A stretch of DNA of 64,000 nucleotides, taken from assembly GCA_025992855.1 (NCBI GenBank), contig DAJPGB010000001.1:62001-126000 (forward strand). The letters are read 5' to 3'. The notes beneath the pieces were generated by a model that ran no database searches, was not told where the DNA came from, and saw nothing but the letters and a program-made list of their open reading frames with translations. A program made the translations under genes and the position numbers. The DNA comes from Coriobacteriaceae bacterium. Lineage in GTDB: Bacteria; Actinomycetota; Coriobacteriia; Coriobacteriales; Coriobacteriaceae. Below, one piece after another: positions 35,010-43,832 of the stretch (position 1 is the stretch's first letter; every line of letters begins with the position of its first letter).

Positions 35010-36314
35010 TTAGGCGCGCTCGGCACGCGCGAGCTCGGCAGCGACGAGCTTGACGGCCAGCACCAGCACGTCGAGCGCGGCCTCCAGGTCCTCGACCGTG
35101 GGATAGCTCGGTGCGATGCGGATGTTAGTGTCGCGCGGGTCCTTGCCATAGGGCCAAGTGGCACCGGCCGGCGTGAGCTTGACGCCCAGTTCGGCGCAAA
35201 GCGCGGCGACCTTCTGGGCCGAGCCCTCGGGACCATCGAAGCTCACAAAGTAACCGCCGCGGGGATGCGTCCAGGTGGCACAGCCCGTGTCGCCCAGGCC
35301 CTCGGTGAGCTTGCGCTCGACGGCCTCAAAGCGCGGGCGCAGGAACTCGGCATGCTTTTTCATGTGCTCCTTAACCGCCTCGATGGTGGGAAGGAAACTT
35401 ACATGGCGCAGCTGGTTGAGCTTGTCGGCGCTGATCAGGCCGGCCTTCAGACGCTTGGAGAACTCGGCGATGACCGCGGGGCTCGCGCCGATAAAGCCGA
35501 TGCCGGCGCCCGGGAAGGTGATTTTGGACGTCGAGGCAAAGGCCACCACACGGTCCTCGGTGCCCGCCGTGCGAGCGAGGTCAAAGATGTTTGCGAGCTC
35601 GTCGGTCTCGTCGTACAGGTCGTGCACGCAGTAGGCGTTGTCCCAGAAGATGCGAAAATCGGGCGCGGCCGTGGGCATCTCGACTAGGCGGCGCACGGTG
35701 TCCTCGCTAAAGGTGATGCCCGTGGGGTTGGAATACTTGGGCACGCACCAGATACCCTTGATGGAGTCGTCGGCAGCAACCAGGCGCTCGACCTCGTCCA
35801 TGTCGGGGCCGTTGTCGGTCATCGCAACGGGGACATTCTCGATACCCAGATCGGCGGTGATGCCAAAGTGGCGATCGTAGCCGGGAACGGGGCACAGGAA
35901 CTTGACCTTCTTGCCGTCGTGCGCGGCCTCGTAGGCGTCCCAGGGCTCGCTGCCGCACGAGCCACAGCGCCAGAACATACCGGCGATATCGTGCTCGATC
36001 AGCAGGCTCGACGAGCCCAGTACGAGCGTCTGCTCGGCAGGGCAACCCAGGAACTCCCCCGCCAGCTTGCGTGCCGAGGGAATGCCCTCAAAGCAGCCGT
36101 AGTTGGAACAGTCAACGTTGCCGTCGTGCAGATCGGCATCGGCATTGAGGATATCGAGCATGGGTCGAGAGATGTCCACCTGGGAGGGCGACGGCTTGCC
36201 GCGGGCCATGTCGAGCGCCAGGCCCTTGGCCTTGACCTCGGCGACCTCGGCTTTGAGCGCCTCGATGGCGGCATCGAGTTCGGTGGTTTCCATCTTCTGG
36301 TAGATCGTCTGCAT
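35010..36314 (-). CDS. PLP-dependent aminotransferase, aspartate type Ic (MocR-like fold)
   Basis: This 434-residue aminotransferase fits Pfam Aminotran_MocR (subgroup Ic aspartate aminotransferase). The PLP Lys is in ASTSKITFPGAGIGF, and KYSNPTGITFS and WDNAYCVHDLYDE are further marks. It would move amino groups between aspartate and 2-oxoglutarate. It is divergently arranged with the small gene at 36464. Confidence 0.9.
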   Translation of the reverse strand: MQTIYQKMETTELDAAIEALKAEVAEVKAKGLALDMARGKPSPSQVDISRPMLDILNADADLHDGNVDCSNYGCFEGIPSARKLAGEFLGCPAEQTLVLGSSSLLIEHDIAGMFWRCGSCGSEPWDAYEAAHDGKKVKFLCPVPGYDRHFGITADLGIENVPVAMTDNGPDMDEVERLVAADDSIKGIWCVPKYSNPTGITFSEDTVRRLVEMPTAAPDFRIFWDNAYCVHDLYDETDELANIFDLARTAGTEDRVVAFASTSKITFPGAGIGFIGASPAVIAEFSKRLKAGLISADKLNQLRHVSFLPTIEAVKEHMKKHAEFLRPRFEAVERKLTEGLGDTGCATWTHPRGGYFVSFDGPEGSAQKVAALCAELGVKLTPAGATWPYGKDPRDTNIRIAPSYPTVEDLEAALDVLVLAVKLVAAELARAERA

Positions 36315-36463
36315 GGGTGCGACCTTTCGCGAAGCGGTACGTTGCAGTTCGTCTAAGTATAGACCGCCATCGTCGCAACGTTATGAAGCCGTGATAGATT
36401 AAGTTCATCGCAATCAATTACGAATCGCCGCGCATGCCAGCGTGGGGCGCCCAAGGAGGCACT

Positions 36464-36718
36464 ATGGAGTACGGATCGTTTCAGGCCGAGGAATTCGGCG
36501 ACTTGCAGCGCCTGGTCGACGGACTGTTTTACGACCGCCACGCCATCGACCGCCTGGATCTGATCGTACAGGCCGAAATCTTGGACCTGGCGCCCGACCT
36601 CATGGAGATCGTGAACCTTTTGCCGCCCGGCTACTACGACCGCCAGTCGCTTTGCGACCAGCTTAACTCGGCCCTAGCCGCCCACGGCTGGGGCGCCGTC
36701 TACGGAACGGTGGAATAA
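36464..36718 (+). CDS. Small hypothetical protein
   Basis: This 84-residue protein starts MEYGSFQAEEFGDLQRLVDG, with AAGGAGG 4 nt before the ATG. It is acidic and predicted helical, without cysteines or membrane segments except LCDQLNSALAAHGWG. I do not recognise it. A repeat element and a strong terminator follow. Confidence 0.65.
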   Translation: MEYGSFQAEEFGDLQRLVDGLFYDRHAIDRLDLIVQAEILDLAPDLMEIVNLLPPGYYDRQSLCDQLNSALAAHGWGAVYGTVE

Positions 36719-36778
36719 GCCTCGAGGCCGGCGATTTGGCCCGCTTCCCAACCTTGGCGAGGCTTGTTTTAGGGCTTG

Positions 36779-36827
36779 TGGCCAAAAAAGGGCAAATATG
36801 AGTACTGTTACCTTTTTAGTAGCAGCG
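36779..36827. repeat. Half copy of the CAAATATGAGTACTGTTACC repeat
   Basis: CAAATATGAGTACTGTTACC at 36793-36812 is identical to 22191-22210, and TTTAGTAGCAGCG follows in both apart from one base. Only one end is present here, so it is a solo terminus or a different element using the same end. Confidence 0.75.
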
Positions 36828-36964
36828 ATTCTTGGTCGAAATCGGCAAAACTCGACTTGAAACTTCCTAATCACCGTCAGCTAGCGCCAAATTGGAAGTC
36901 GATGGTCACTCATTAACGTACAGTTCTTATAACCTTGTTCATTATTTTCCGCACCTAAAATGAT

Positions 36965-37001
36965 ACGCCGTTTGTGACAGTACTCACAAACGGCGTTTTT
37001 T
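36965..37001 (+). terminator. Terminator after the small gene
   Basis: ACGCCGTTTGTG/CACAAACGGCGT is a perfect 12-bp stem with an 8-nt loop, followed by TTTTTT on the plus strand. It may also help to end nhaA from the other side. Confidence 0.92.
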
Positions 37002-37091
37002 GACCACTGGCGTGTCTGGCAGGCGGCAAGCACCGCCCGAATCCGCATTTTGAACGCGCCCGAATCGGTTCTGGAGCCGGTTTTCGCGCTC

Positions 37092-38450
37092 TTACTCGTC
37101 TTTGGGCGCGGGATGCTTGCAGACCACGCTCATATAGATCATGCCCAGCACGGCCGCGGTGACAGAGCCGGCAAGAATGGCGGCCTTTGCGGCCAGAACC
37201 TCAAACTGGGCCGTCGGGAAGGCAAGGCCGCTGATGAGAATCGACATGGTAAAGCCGATACCGCCCAGAATGCCCACGCCGGCAATCATGTGCCAGTTGA
37301 CATTGTGCGGCAGCTCGCAGGCCTTAAGCTTAACCAAGGCAAACGTCATGCCAAAGATACCGATCGGCTTGCCCAGCAGCATGCCAAAGTACACGCCGAG
37401 CGTCACCGGGTCGGTGAGCAGCGTGCTCATGTCCACGCCCACCAGGCGAACCTGTGCGTTCACGAACGCAAAGATCGGCAGAATCACAAAGTTGACCGGC
37501 GTGGAGATCAGACGCTCCATGCGGATGAGCGGCGGGGTCACGCGGTGCATGACGCGCTCGACCCTGGTGGTCGAGACGGTAAAGTCATGCTGGCCCAAGA
37601 TGTGCGCCTCGTCGTCGTAGCGGTCATCGAGCAGCGGTAGGCACTCGCCCAGCCAATCGGTGAGACTATCGAGCTTGACGCCGCACTTGGCCGGAATGGT
37701 GAAGGCCAGGATGACGCCAGCAAGCGTGGCATGTACGCCGCTCTTGAACATGCAGAACCACAACAGCAGCCCCAGTACCGAATACGGGGCAAGGCGGTAA
37801 TGCTGCGTCTTGTTGAGCCACACGAGCGCGCAGGTCACAAGCGCGGCGGCGCCCAACCAAAACGGATTGGGGCTCTGACCGTAGAAGATGGCGATGGCGG
37901 CGATGGAGATCAGGTCGTCGGCGATAGCGAGCGTCGAGAAGAACACGCGCACGCCGTTGGGAACGCGGTTGCCCAAAAGCGACAGCACGCCCAGCGCAAA
38001 GGCAATATCGGTTGCCATGGGGATGGCCCAACCGTTGCGGGCGCCGGCATGGTTAAAGATCAGGTAGATGCAAGCGGGAACGACAACGCCGCCCACGGCC
38101 GCCAGCATGGGAAGCATGGCCTGACGCGGATTCTTGAGCTCACCGACCGTCATCTCGTACTTAAGCTCGATGCCCACCAACAAAAAGAAAATCGCCATGA
38201 GGAAGTCGTTGACGAAAAGCTCAACGGTGAGACCGGCCGTAAGGTTGCCCAGACCCACATACAGCGGGGTCTCCAAAAAGTGATGGATGGCCTCGTAGGC
38301 ATCGGTATTGGCGCAGATGACGGCGGCGATGGCGGCGATCACCATGACGGCGGCAGAAATGGTGCCGTTCTCGGCAATGCGCTCCCAAATGTCGTGACGT
38401 TCAAAGCGCTTGCGCTCACGAACGTTGAACAGCTGCTCAGTTGCTGCCAT
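37092..38450 (-). CDS. nhaA: Na+/H+ antiporter NhaA
   Basis: This 452-residue polytopic protein exchanges sodium and protons. Features are LLVGIELKYEMTVGELKNPRQAMLPMLAAVGG, PMATDIAFALGVLSLLG and the paired-Asp region (TLAIADDLISIAAIAIFY). It is about 60 residues longer than E. coli NhaA. The leader carries a terminator-like hairpin and a second stem beside the ribosome-binding site. Confidence 0.93.
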   Translation of the reverse strand: MAATEQLFNVRERKRFERHDIWERIAENGTISAAVMVIAAIAAVICANTDAYEAIHHFLETPLYVGLGNLTAGLTVELFVNDFLMAIFFLLVGIELKYEMTVGELKNPRQAMLPMLAAVGGVVVPACIYLIFNHAGARNGWAIPMATDIAFALGVLSLLGNRVPNGVRVFFSTLAIADDLISIAAIAIFYGQSPNPFWLGAAALVTCALVWLNKTQHYRLAPYSVLGLLLWFCMFKSGVHATLAGVILAFTIPAKCGVKLDSLTDWLGECLPLLDDRYDDEAHILGQHDFTVSTTRVERVMHRVTPPLIRMERLISTPVNFVILPIFAFVNAQVRLVGVDMSTLLTDPVTLGVYFGMLLGKPIGIFGMTFALVKLKACELPHNVNWHMIAGVGILGGIGFTMSILISGLAFPTAQFEVLAAKAAILAGSVTAAVLGMIYMSVVCKHPAPKDE

Positions 38451-38456
38451 GGGCGG

Positions 38457-38463
38457 CTCCTTT
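38457..38463 (-). promoter_or_regulatory. nhaA ribosome-binding site next to a hairpin
   Basis: On the minus strand AAAGGAG directly follows a 7-bp stem (ACGGGAA/TTCCCGT, 38465-38480). Such closeness can affect translation. Confidence 0.45.
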
Positions 38464-38483
38464 CACGGGAAAGTTCCCGTCTT

Positions 38484-38519
38484 AAAAAAGCACGGCCCGC
38501 CCAAGTGGCGGCGCCGCGC
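38484..38519 (-). terminator. Terminator-like hairpin in the nhaA leader
   Basis: GCGCGGC-CCGCC...GGGCGG-GCCGTGC at 38490-38519, followed on the minus strand by TTTTTTAAG. It lies before the nhaA gene, not after it, so it may be an attenuator or may end an upstream small RNA. Confidence 0.6.
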
Positions 38520-38660
38520 TCTATCGTATTACGCTTGCATCTAGCCTACCCTGCACGACAAGCACGCAGGCGTGGCCGAAAAGCGGAACCACAGGTTGAA
38601 CATTATTTGCTCAACGGCACGGGCGCGCCTGTCCGGGAGACGACGCGGCGCCGTGCACAA

Positions 38661-38698
38661 AAAACGACCGGAGCGCGGGGCGTCCGCGATCCGGTCGT
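38661..38698 (-). terminator. Terminator after ppaC
   Basis: ACGACCGGA...TCCGGTCGT stem with TTTTTTG on the minus strand. Confidence 0.9.
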
Positions 38699-38717
38699 GG
38701 CGTTCGGTCAACTAAAC

Positions 38718-39641
38718 CTAGCAGGCAGCCATGATGGGGGCAGCGACCTGCTTCTTACGGGAGAGGACGCCCGGCATCCAGACGCCGTCGTGCTCATCGG
38801 CAATGCCCAGGCCCTTCTGAGCGGCCTCGGTCTCGCCCTCGAGCAGGACCTGCGAGCCCTCCTCCATGATGTCGGTGATGCACAGGACAATACCGTCGGC
38901 ACCCTTCTCGGCGGCGTAGGCGCGCATGGCCTCGCGGATCTCGTCGATCATGCCGAGTGCGCGGGTCTTGTCGACGGTCTCGTACTGGCCGATGAGCAGC
39001 TTCTTGCCAGCGGGCTCGAACATCTTGATGTCGTTGCCGACCATCTCGACTGCGGTGAAGGAGCCGGACGGACGGGTGAGGAAGACCTCCATGCCAAACT
39101 TGACCGGGTCGACGCCCACCTGCTCGCCGAGCTTGGCGGCGACGGCGCGGTCGACATCGGTGGTGGTGGGGCTCTTGAGCATGAGCGTGTCGGTCATCAT
39201 GGCCGAGAGCAGCAGCTTGGCCTGGACGTCGGAAAGCTCAACGCCGAGCACGTCGGCGAGCTTGGTGACGATGGTGCAGCTGGAGCCCCAGGGCAGGCAG
39301 ATGTAGTGCAGCGGGCCGGCGGTCTCGAAGTCGCCGATGCGGTGATGATCGACAACGCCAAAGACCGTGGCGTCCTTAAGGCCGGCGACGGACTGGGCAG
39401 ACTCGTTGTGGTCGGTGAGGACGACGAGCTGACCGGCCTCGACGGACTCGATCACGCGGGGCTCGGCGATGCCGGCGTCGGCGAGCAGCTTGGCGGACTC
39501 GGCCGGAAGCTGACCAAGGGCGCAGGCCTCGTAGGTGTTGCCGGCATACTCAACCTGGTTGAGCAGCTGGGACAGGACGACGGCGCTCATAATGGCGTCG
39601 TTATCGGGGTTCTGGTGGCCAAAGACAAGAACGTTTGCCAT
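38718..39641 (-). CDS. ppaC: Family II manganese-dependent inorganic pyrophosphatase
   Basis: This 307-residue DHH-family enzyme splits pyrophosphate. Motifs are VFGHQNPDNDAIMSA at the N-terminus, VVDHHRIGDFETAGPL and the C-terminal MPGVLSRKKQVAAP. It is monocistronic with a strong terminator. Confidence 0.95.
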   Translation of the reverse strand: MANVLVFGHQNPDNDAIMSAVVLSQLLNQVEYAGNTYEACALGQLPAESAKLLADAGIAEPRVIESVEAGQLVVLTDHNESAQSVAGLKDATVFGVVDHHRIGDFETAGPLHYICLPWGSSCTIVTKLADVLGVELSDVQAKLLLSAMMTDTLMLKSPTTTDVDRAVAAKLGEQVGVDPVKFGMEVFLTRPSGSFTAVEMVGNDIKMFEPAGKKLLIGQYETVDKTRALGMIDEIREAMRAYAAEKGADGIVLCITDIMEEGSQVLLEGETEAAQKGLGIADEHDGVWMPGVLSRKKQVAAPIMAAC

Positions 39642-39763
39642 GGATATCCTCCACTTGATATGTGTACTTGGACGTAGCTATGGTAGCACGCCGATGCCGA
39701 GCCTTCGCAGACGGAAGGGCTACGGCATATTTTGGGGCAGGCATGGAGGCCAAGGCTGTCCCT

Positions 39764-39792
39764 TTTGCACCATGTTGGTGCAAAGTAACCTG
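39764..39792. repeat. Hairpin and shared TTGGTGCAAAGTAACCTG word
   Basis: TTTGCACC/GGTGCAAA (39764-39784) forms a perfect 8-bp stem. The 18-mer TTGGTGCAAAGTAACCTG (39775-39792) occurs in inverse orientation at 48264-48281, also in an intergenic place. Confidence 0.6.
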
Positions 39793-39807
39793 GCCCCCTT
39801 GCACCAG

Positions 39808-40761
39808 CTATTTGCCGGCGGCGCGCAGGGCTACGTAAGCGGCACCGATGATGCCGGCGTCGTTGCCGAGCGAAGCGACCTTAATGGGCGTCTCGCGCGA
39901 GGCGGAGAGCGCGTACTGCTTAAAGTGCTCGCGGACCTTGTCGAGGTAGACATCGGCCGAAGCGGAAGCACCGCCGCCGATCAGGAACATCTCGGGATCG
40001 ACCACGTTGGCAATAAGCGCCAGGGCGCGGCCGAGATAGTCGGCCATGGTATCGGCAGCTGCCAGCGCGAGCTTGTCACCCTCGCGGCAGGCCTGGAACA
40101 CGTCCTTGGAATCAGAAGGCCCGGTGAGCTCGATGGGCTCGACGCCCGCCTTCTTGCACTCGGCAAGGTAGTTACTCACCACGCCGGTGGCGCTGGAATA
40201 CTGCTCCAGATGGCCATGGCCGCCACAGCCGCAGGTGCGCTCCTCAGCCGGGTTCAGGCACATGTGGCCAATCTCGCCGCCGGCGCCCACAACGCCCGAC
40301 ACCACGTCGCCGTTGACGATAACGCCGCCACCCACGCCGGTACCAATGGTGACCATCACCACGTTCTGTACGCCCTTGGCAGAGCCGAGCCAGGCCTCGC
40401 CCATGGCAGCGGCGTTGGCATCGTTCTCGTATTTAACAACCGCGTCGGGGCAGTGCTCCTGAATGGCGACTCTTAGCTCGGGCAGGTTAATGGCAATGTT
40501 GGCCTTGACCTTGGCATCGCCCGATGCCGGGATGGGGCACGGAACGGCCAGGCCAATACCCGCCACAAAGGCGCGCGGAATCTGGGCCTTGGCGACCACC
40601 TGGTCGATAGCCTCGGTCACCGCGGCAAAGCCCGCGGCGTCAACGATAGGCGGCGTGGGCACGCTGGCCTTGGCCAGCAGGTTACCATCCTCGTCGAACA
40701 GGCCCTCCTTAACCGAAGTGCCGCCGACGTCGATGCCGATGTAATACTGCTTAGGTTCCAT
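39808..40761 (-). CDS. ROK-family sugar kinase (glucokinase-like)
   Basis: This 317-residue kinase has the ATP motif GIDVGGTSVKEGLFDEDG, the catalytic ENDANAAAMGE motif and the zinc site in CGCGGHGHLEQ. It is most like glucokinase, though N-acetylmannosamine kinase or other sugars are possible. It is divergent from GntR3-manA. The ATG at 40761 matches the domain start; an in-frame extension upstream lacks homology. Confidence 0.88.
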   Translation of the reverse strand: MEPKQYYIGIDVGGTSVKEGLFDEDGNLLAKASVPTPPIVDAAGFAAVTEAIDQVVAKAQIPRAFVAGIGLAVPCPIPASGDAKVKANIAINLPELRVAIQEHCPDAVVKYENDANAAAMGEAWLGSAKGVQNVVMVTIGTGVGGGVIVNGDVVSGVVGAGGEIGHMCLNPAEERTCGCGGHGHLEQYSSATGVVSNYLAECKKAGVEPIELTGPSDSKDVFQACREGDKLALAAADTMADYLGRALALIANVVDPEMFLIGGGASASADVYLDKVREHFKQYALSASRETPIKVASLGNDAGIIGAAYVALRAAGK

Positions 40762-40815
40762 GGGAGCCCGCCTTTCTCGTTTAAACATTGCCTGTATGGT
40801 ACCGCTCCCAAGGCA

Positions 40816-40856
40816 AAAACCTGCCAAAAAGGGACAGGTTTGTTTTGGCAGGTTTT
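40816..40856. repeat. 14-bp arm hairpin in the ROK/GntR3 intergenic region
   Basis: AAAACCTGCCAAAA (40816-40829) pairs perfectly with TTTTGGCAGGTTTT (40843-40856) around AGGGACAGGTTTG. The 340-nt divergent gap otherwise holds only the palindrome at 40970-40981. Confidence 0.65.
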
Positions 40857-40969
40857 ATCTGTGAAAACGCAGGGCATGGTATTTGGTTCGTTGGGCGGTA
40901 AAACGGCTCAACCCCATCCTCGAGTCGATCAATTTGCTCAATACCACATTATTCGAATGCATATTCATT

Positions 40970-40981
40970 TAGAGCGCTCTA
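40970..40981. promoter_or_regulatory. TAGAGCGCTCTA palindrome upstream of GntR3
   Basis: Perfect 12-bp palindrome about 120 nt before the GntR3 start. It is a plausible operator for either divergent unit. Confidence 0.4.
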
Positions 40982-41101
40982 GTTTTTAAAGAGAAGCGTT
41001 TTTTAATTAAACCTTTCTCGAACTTTTCAAAAACGCAATAGGGATGCTTAGGTGTTGACTATACTTTCTTCTGTACTCAATCAAGCCGGAAAGGAGGTTC
41101 C

Positions 41102-41821
41102 ATGATTCCCAAATACGAGGCGATAGCTGCAGATATCCGTCGAAGCATCGAGGACGGCTCCCTTAAGCCGGGCGACAAGCTACCCACCGTCGTTGAGTTC
41201 TGCGAGCTCTATAGCGTTTCCAAAATCACCGTCAAACGAGCTATCGAGCAGATCACCGAGGAGGGCCTTGTCACCAGCCGGCGCGGGTCGGGCACCTACG
41301 TTAAGGACACGGCGGGTCTCCCCGACCAGGCATTTTTCCAGGGCAAAAATGACCGCGCCCAGGGTTTTTCGCATGAGCACCGCGGGGAGAAGGTGACCTC
41401 GGTGGTCTACGATTTCTCGATCGTCAATCCGCCGGCAGAGGTTGCGACCCAGCTGGGAATGGCCGAAGACGACTTTGCCTATCACATCGTGCGCGTACGC
41501 GAGGTCGATGGTCAGCCCATCGTTATCGAGTACACCTATATGCCACTCGAGCTGATTCCGGGTCTTAAGAAAAAAGACCTGTACGCGTCGGTCTACAGCT
41601 TCATCCGCGAGCAGTGCGGACTCAAGATCTCGAGTTTCCACCGCACCATTCGCGCCGTCGCGGCAACTGAGGAAGAGGCTGAGCGCCTGGATACCAAACC
41701 CGGCTCTCCCCTGCTCGAACTCAACCAGATTGGCTTCTTGGATAGCGGCACCGCGTTTGAATATTCTATCTCGCACAACGTAGGCGACCGCTTTGAGCTA
41801 CACAACGTAACGCTGGCCTAG
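41102..41821 (+). CDS. GntR-family (UTRA) regulator 3
   Basis: This 239-residue protein has a winged helix (MIPKYEAIAADIRRSI..., KITVKRAIEQITEEGLVTSRRGSGTYV) and a UTRA domain. It differs from the other two regulators in the HTH. AAAGGAGG stands close before the ATG. It precedes manA by 72 nt, so it probably controls mannose or hexose metabolism and perhaps the divergent kinase. Confidence 0.9.
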   Translation: MIPKYEAIAADIRRSIEDGSLKPGDKLPTVVEFCELYSVSKITVKRAIEQITEEGLVTSRRGSGTYVKDTAGLPDQAFFQGKNDRAQGFSHEHRGEKVTSVVYDFSIVNPPAEVATQLGMAEDDFAYHIVRVREVDGQPIVIEYTYMPLELIPGLKKKDLYASVYSFIREQCGLKISSFHRTIRAVAATEEEAERLDTKPGSPLLELNQIGFLDSGTAFEYSISHNVGDRFELHNVTLA

Positions 41822-41893
41822 TTTTGCAATCCGGCGGGTGCTCGTTTTGAGCTGTCTTACGCGGCACCCGCACAACCTTATGGGAGTATGCAC

Positions 41894-42826
41894 ATGTCCG
41901 ATTTGATTAAACTCACGCCGATCTTCCACGAGAAGATCTGGGGCGGCCGCCAGCTCGAAACCGTATTTGGTTACGACATTCCCGAGGGTCCCATCGGTGA
42001 GTGTTGGGCTATCTCGGCCCACCCCAACGGCGACTGCCAGATCGCGGAGGGCCCGTACGCCGGTCACACGCTTTCGTGGCTGTGGGCCGAGCACCGCGAG
42101 CTCTTTGGTAACTGCGAGGGCAAGGAGTTCCCGCTGCTCATTAAGATTCTAGACGCCAAGGACGACCTTTCGATCCAGATCCATCCCAATGACGAGTACG
42201 CCGCCGAGCACGAGAACGGCAGCCTGGGCAAAACCGAGTGCTGGTATGTACTGGACTGCGAGCCCGGCGCCACGATCATCGTCGGCCAGCGTGCCAAGGA
42301 CCGTGCCGAGGCCGCGCGTATGATCGAGGACGGCCGCTGGGACGACATGCTCAACGTGCTGCCGATTCACAAGGGCGACTTTTTCCAGATCGACTCCGGC
42401 ACCGTGCACGCCATCAAGACCGGCACACTGATTCTTGAGACGCAGCAGTCGAGCGACGTGACGTATCGCCTGTACGACTACGACCGCCCGGGCACCGACG
42501 GCAAACTGCGCCCGCTGCACATTGAGCAGAGCCTGGACTGCATCAACTTTAACGCGCAGGCCCCGACCGACGGCACCGTGACCGCACCCGAGGTCGACGG
42601 CGTGACCGAGCTCGAGTCCAACCCCTGCTACACCGTCGACCGCGTGCGCGTCGACGGCAGCAAGACCCTGGAGCAGCGCTGGCCCTTCATGTGCCTGTCG
42701 ATCATCGACGGCAAAGGCACCGTCTGCGGCGACCCCGTCCACAAGGGAAGCCACCTGCTGGCCCCCAGCACCGTCACCTCCATCGACCTCGAAGGCAAGA
42801 TGGAACTGATCGTCTCGCACCTGTAA
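41894..42826 (+). CDS. manA: Mannose-6-phosphate isomerase, class I
   Basis: This 310-residue zinc enzyme converts mannose-6-P and fructose-6-P. Metal ligands appear in LSIQIHPNDEYA, KTECWYVLD and GTVHAI. The ATG at 41894 has GGGAG 7 nt upstream; an ATG two codons earlier is too close. Its stop is followed 17 nt later by the 129-nt structured element. Confidence 0.93.
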   Translation: MSDLIKLTPIFHEKIWGGRQLETVFGYDIPEGPIGECWAISAHPNGDCQIAEGPYAGHTLSWLWAEHRELFGNCEGKEFPLLIKILDAKDDLSIQIHPNDEYAAEHENGSLGKTECWYVLDCEPGATIIVGQRAKDRAEAARMIEDGRWDDMLNVLPIHKGDFFQIDSGTVHAIKTGTLILETQQSSDVTYRLYDYDRPGTDGKLRPLHIEQSLDCINFNAQAPTDGTVTAPEVDGVTELESNPCYTVDRVRVDGSKTLEQRWPFMCLSIIDGKGTVCGDPVHKGSHLLAPSTVTSIDLEGKMELIVSHL

Positions 42827-42843
42827 GTCATCGATCCCCGAGC

Positions 42844-42972
42844 GCTCGCCGGGACGGGCGCGGGGATTGGTCGCCTGCTCGGGCAGTCCTGCTCGCACGG
42901 AGAGCACATTAAGTGCTCTCCGGCTCGTGCGGAACTCGCGATCGGCCAAACCCTGCGCCCGTCCCGGCGAGC
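42844..42972 (+). ncRNA. 129-nt structured element, copy 1 (3' of manA)
   Basis: Outer arms 42844-42873 and 42943-42972 form a 30-bp stem: 18 bp are perfect at the base, and the rest pairs with two G-U and one A-A. The core 42870-42944 matches copy 2 at 73 of 75 positions. It holds GGAGAGCAC-ATTAA-GTGCTCTCC and a CTGCTCGGGCAG mini-hairpin. It lies just after the manA stop, in the same direction. Whether it is transcribed is unknown; it could instead be a small mobile palindrome. Confidence 0.7.
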
Positions 42973-43002
42973 CTCTGGCTAGTTACGACAATCAAAAAGC
43001 AA

Positions 43003-43041
43003 CAAGGGGCTCCCCCGCCCATCAAACGGGAGAGCCCCTTG
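43003..43041 (-). terminator. Terminator after the AbiEii-like gene
   Basis: CAAGGGGCTC...GAGCCCCTTG hairpin, followed on the minus strand by TTGCTTTTTG. It resembles the hairpin at 44952-44989 in sequence and orientation. Confidence 0.8.
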
Positions 43042-43064
43042 CCATATATAACGAATCACGACGC

Positions 43065-43832
43065 CTACAAATAGACCCTCTCCAGAAACGATAACGTGTC
43101 CTGAAGTCGTGTCCTTTCCTTACGGTTGGTCTGCCGATCTACATAAGAAGAAAAGTCCGCAAAAAAATCCTCTGCGTCAATCCTCATTTGCTCTGTTAGC
43201 TCCAAACGAGCCGAAGGCGGCAACAAACCGGCAAGCCGAGCAACATCCGAACGATGCTTTCGTCGATCAATGCTATTGCAACGACGTCCTTCCTCATAAC
43301 TTCTGTTGATATCGATGTGCGCACGCATCTTAAGGGGAATGATATGGAGTGCATCGAGCAACGTGACGCCCCCTACGTTCGTTGCGTTATCACGAATAAA
43401 CTCATAGTAGCCATCATCGAGAATAATGGCAGAGAGACTCGATATCGCTCCGTCAAAGGATAGAGGAGCCACTTCGCTCGTTTCATCTTCAAGCGTAAAG
43501 TCTGGATGCCGGGCAAACAACTCGATTTGGCCGGGATAATCTAAGGCCTGCCTTGATCCTTCGGGTAAACGGAATCGATAGTAAGTACACTTTCCATCGC
43601 CGCCTTTTCCAATCTCGTATCCAGCGATTTTGATAAATGTCCAAAATGCAGTGGCAAATTCGATGCTATTTCCATCAACAATTACAACAACATCCAAATC
43701 TTCGGTAGCCCTAAATGAATCACCTTCGCTGTCAAATAGAACGCTGCAGGCTCCTCCGCCAATAAGGACATAGCCGCCCTCGCAATTGCTCATGGCAGCG
43801 GCAAATCGCTCTATTCCCCTTACTTTTGGCAT
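43065..43832 (-). CDS. AbiEii-like nucleotidyltransferase (toxin candidate)
   Basis: This 255-residue protein has a nucleotidyltransferase signature: YVLIGGGACSVLF near residue 25 and ATEDLDVVVIVDG near 45 (GG then DxD). The lower half includes MRAHIDINR and a Lys/Arg-rich end. This is the AbiEii/MenT group, toxins of type IV systems. It is preceded by the antitoxin-like gene, with which it overlaps by 13 nt. GC is lower than in neighbouring genes. Homology was judged from motifs only. Confidence 0.75.
   Translation of the reverse strand: MPKVRGIERFAAAMSNCEGGYVLIGGGACSVLFDSEGDSFRATEDLDVVVIVDGNSIEFATAFWTFIKIAGYEIGKGGDGKCTYYRFRLPEGSRQALDYPGQIELFARHPDFTLEDETSEVAPLSFDGAISSLSAIILDDGYYEFIRDNATNVGGVTLLDALHIIPLKMRAHIDINRSYEEGRRCNSIDRRKHRSDVARLAGLLPPSARLELTEQMRIDAEDFFADFSSYVDRQTNRKERTRLQDTLSFLERVYL

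Noticed and set aside
36434..36463. Earlier ATG for the small gene
   Set aside because: The ATG at 36464 has a well-placed AAGGAGG; the earlier one does not.
42844..42972. Considered as an ordinary intrinsic terminator of manA
   Set aside because: The stem is far too long, no T run follows and the core is conserved in a second copy.
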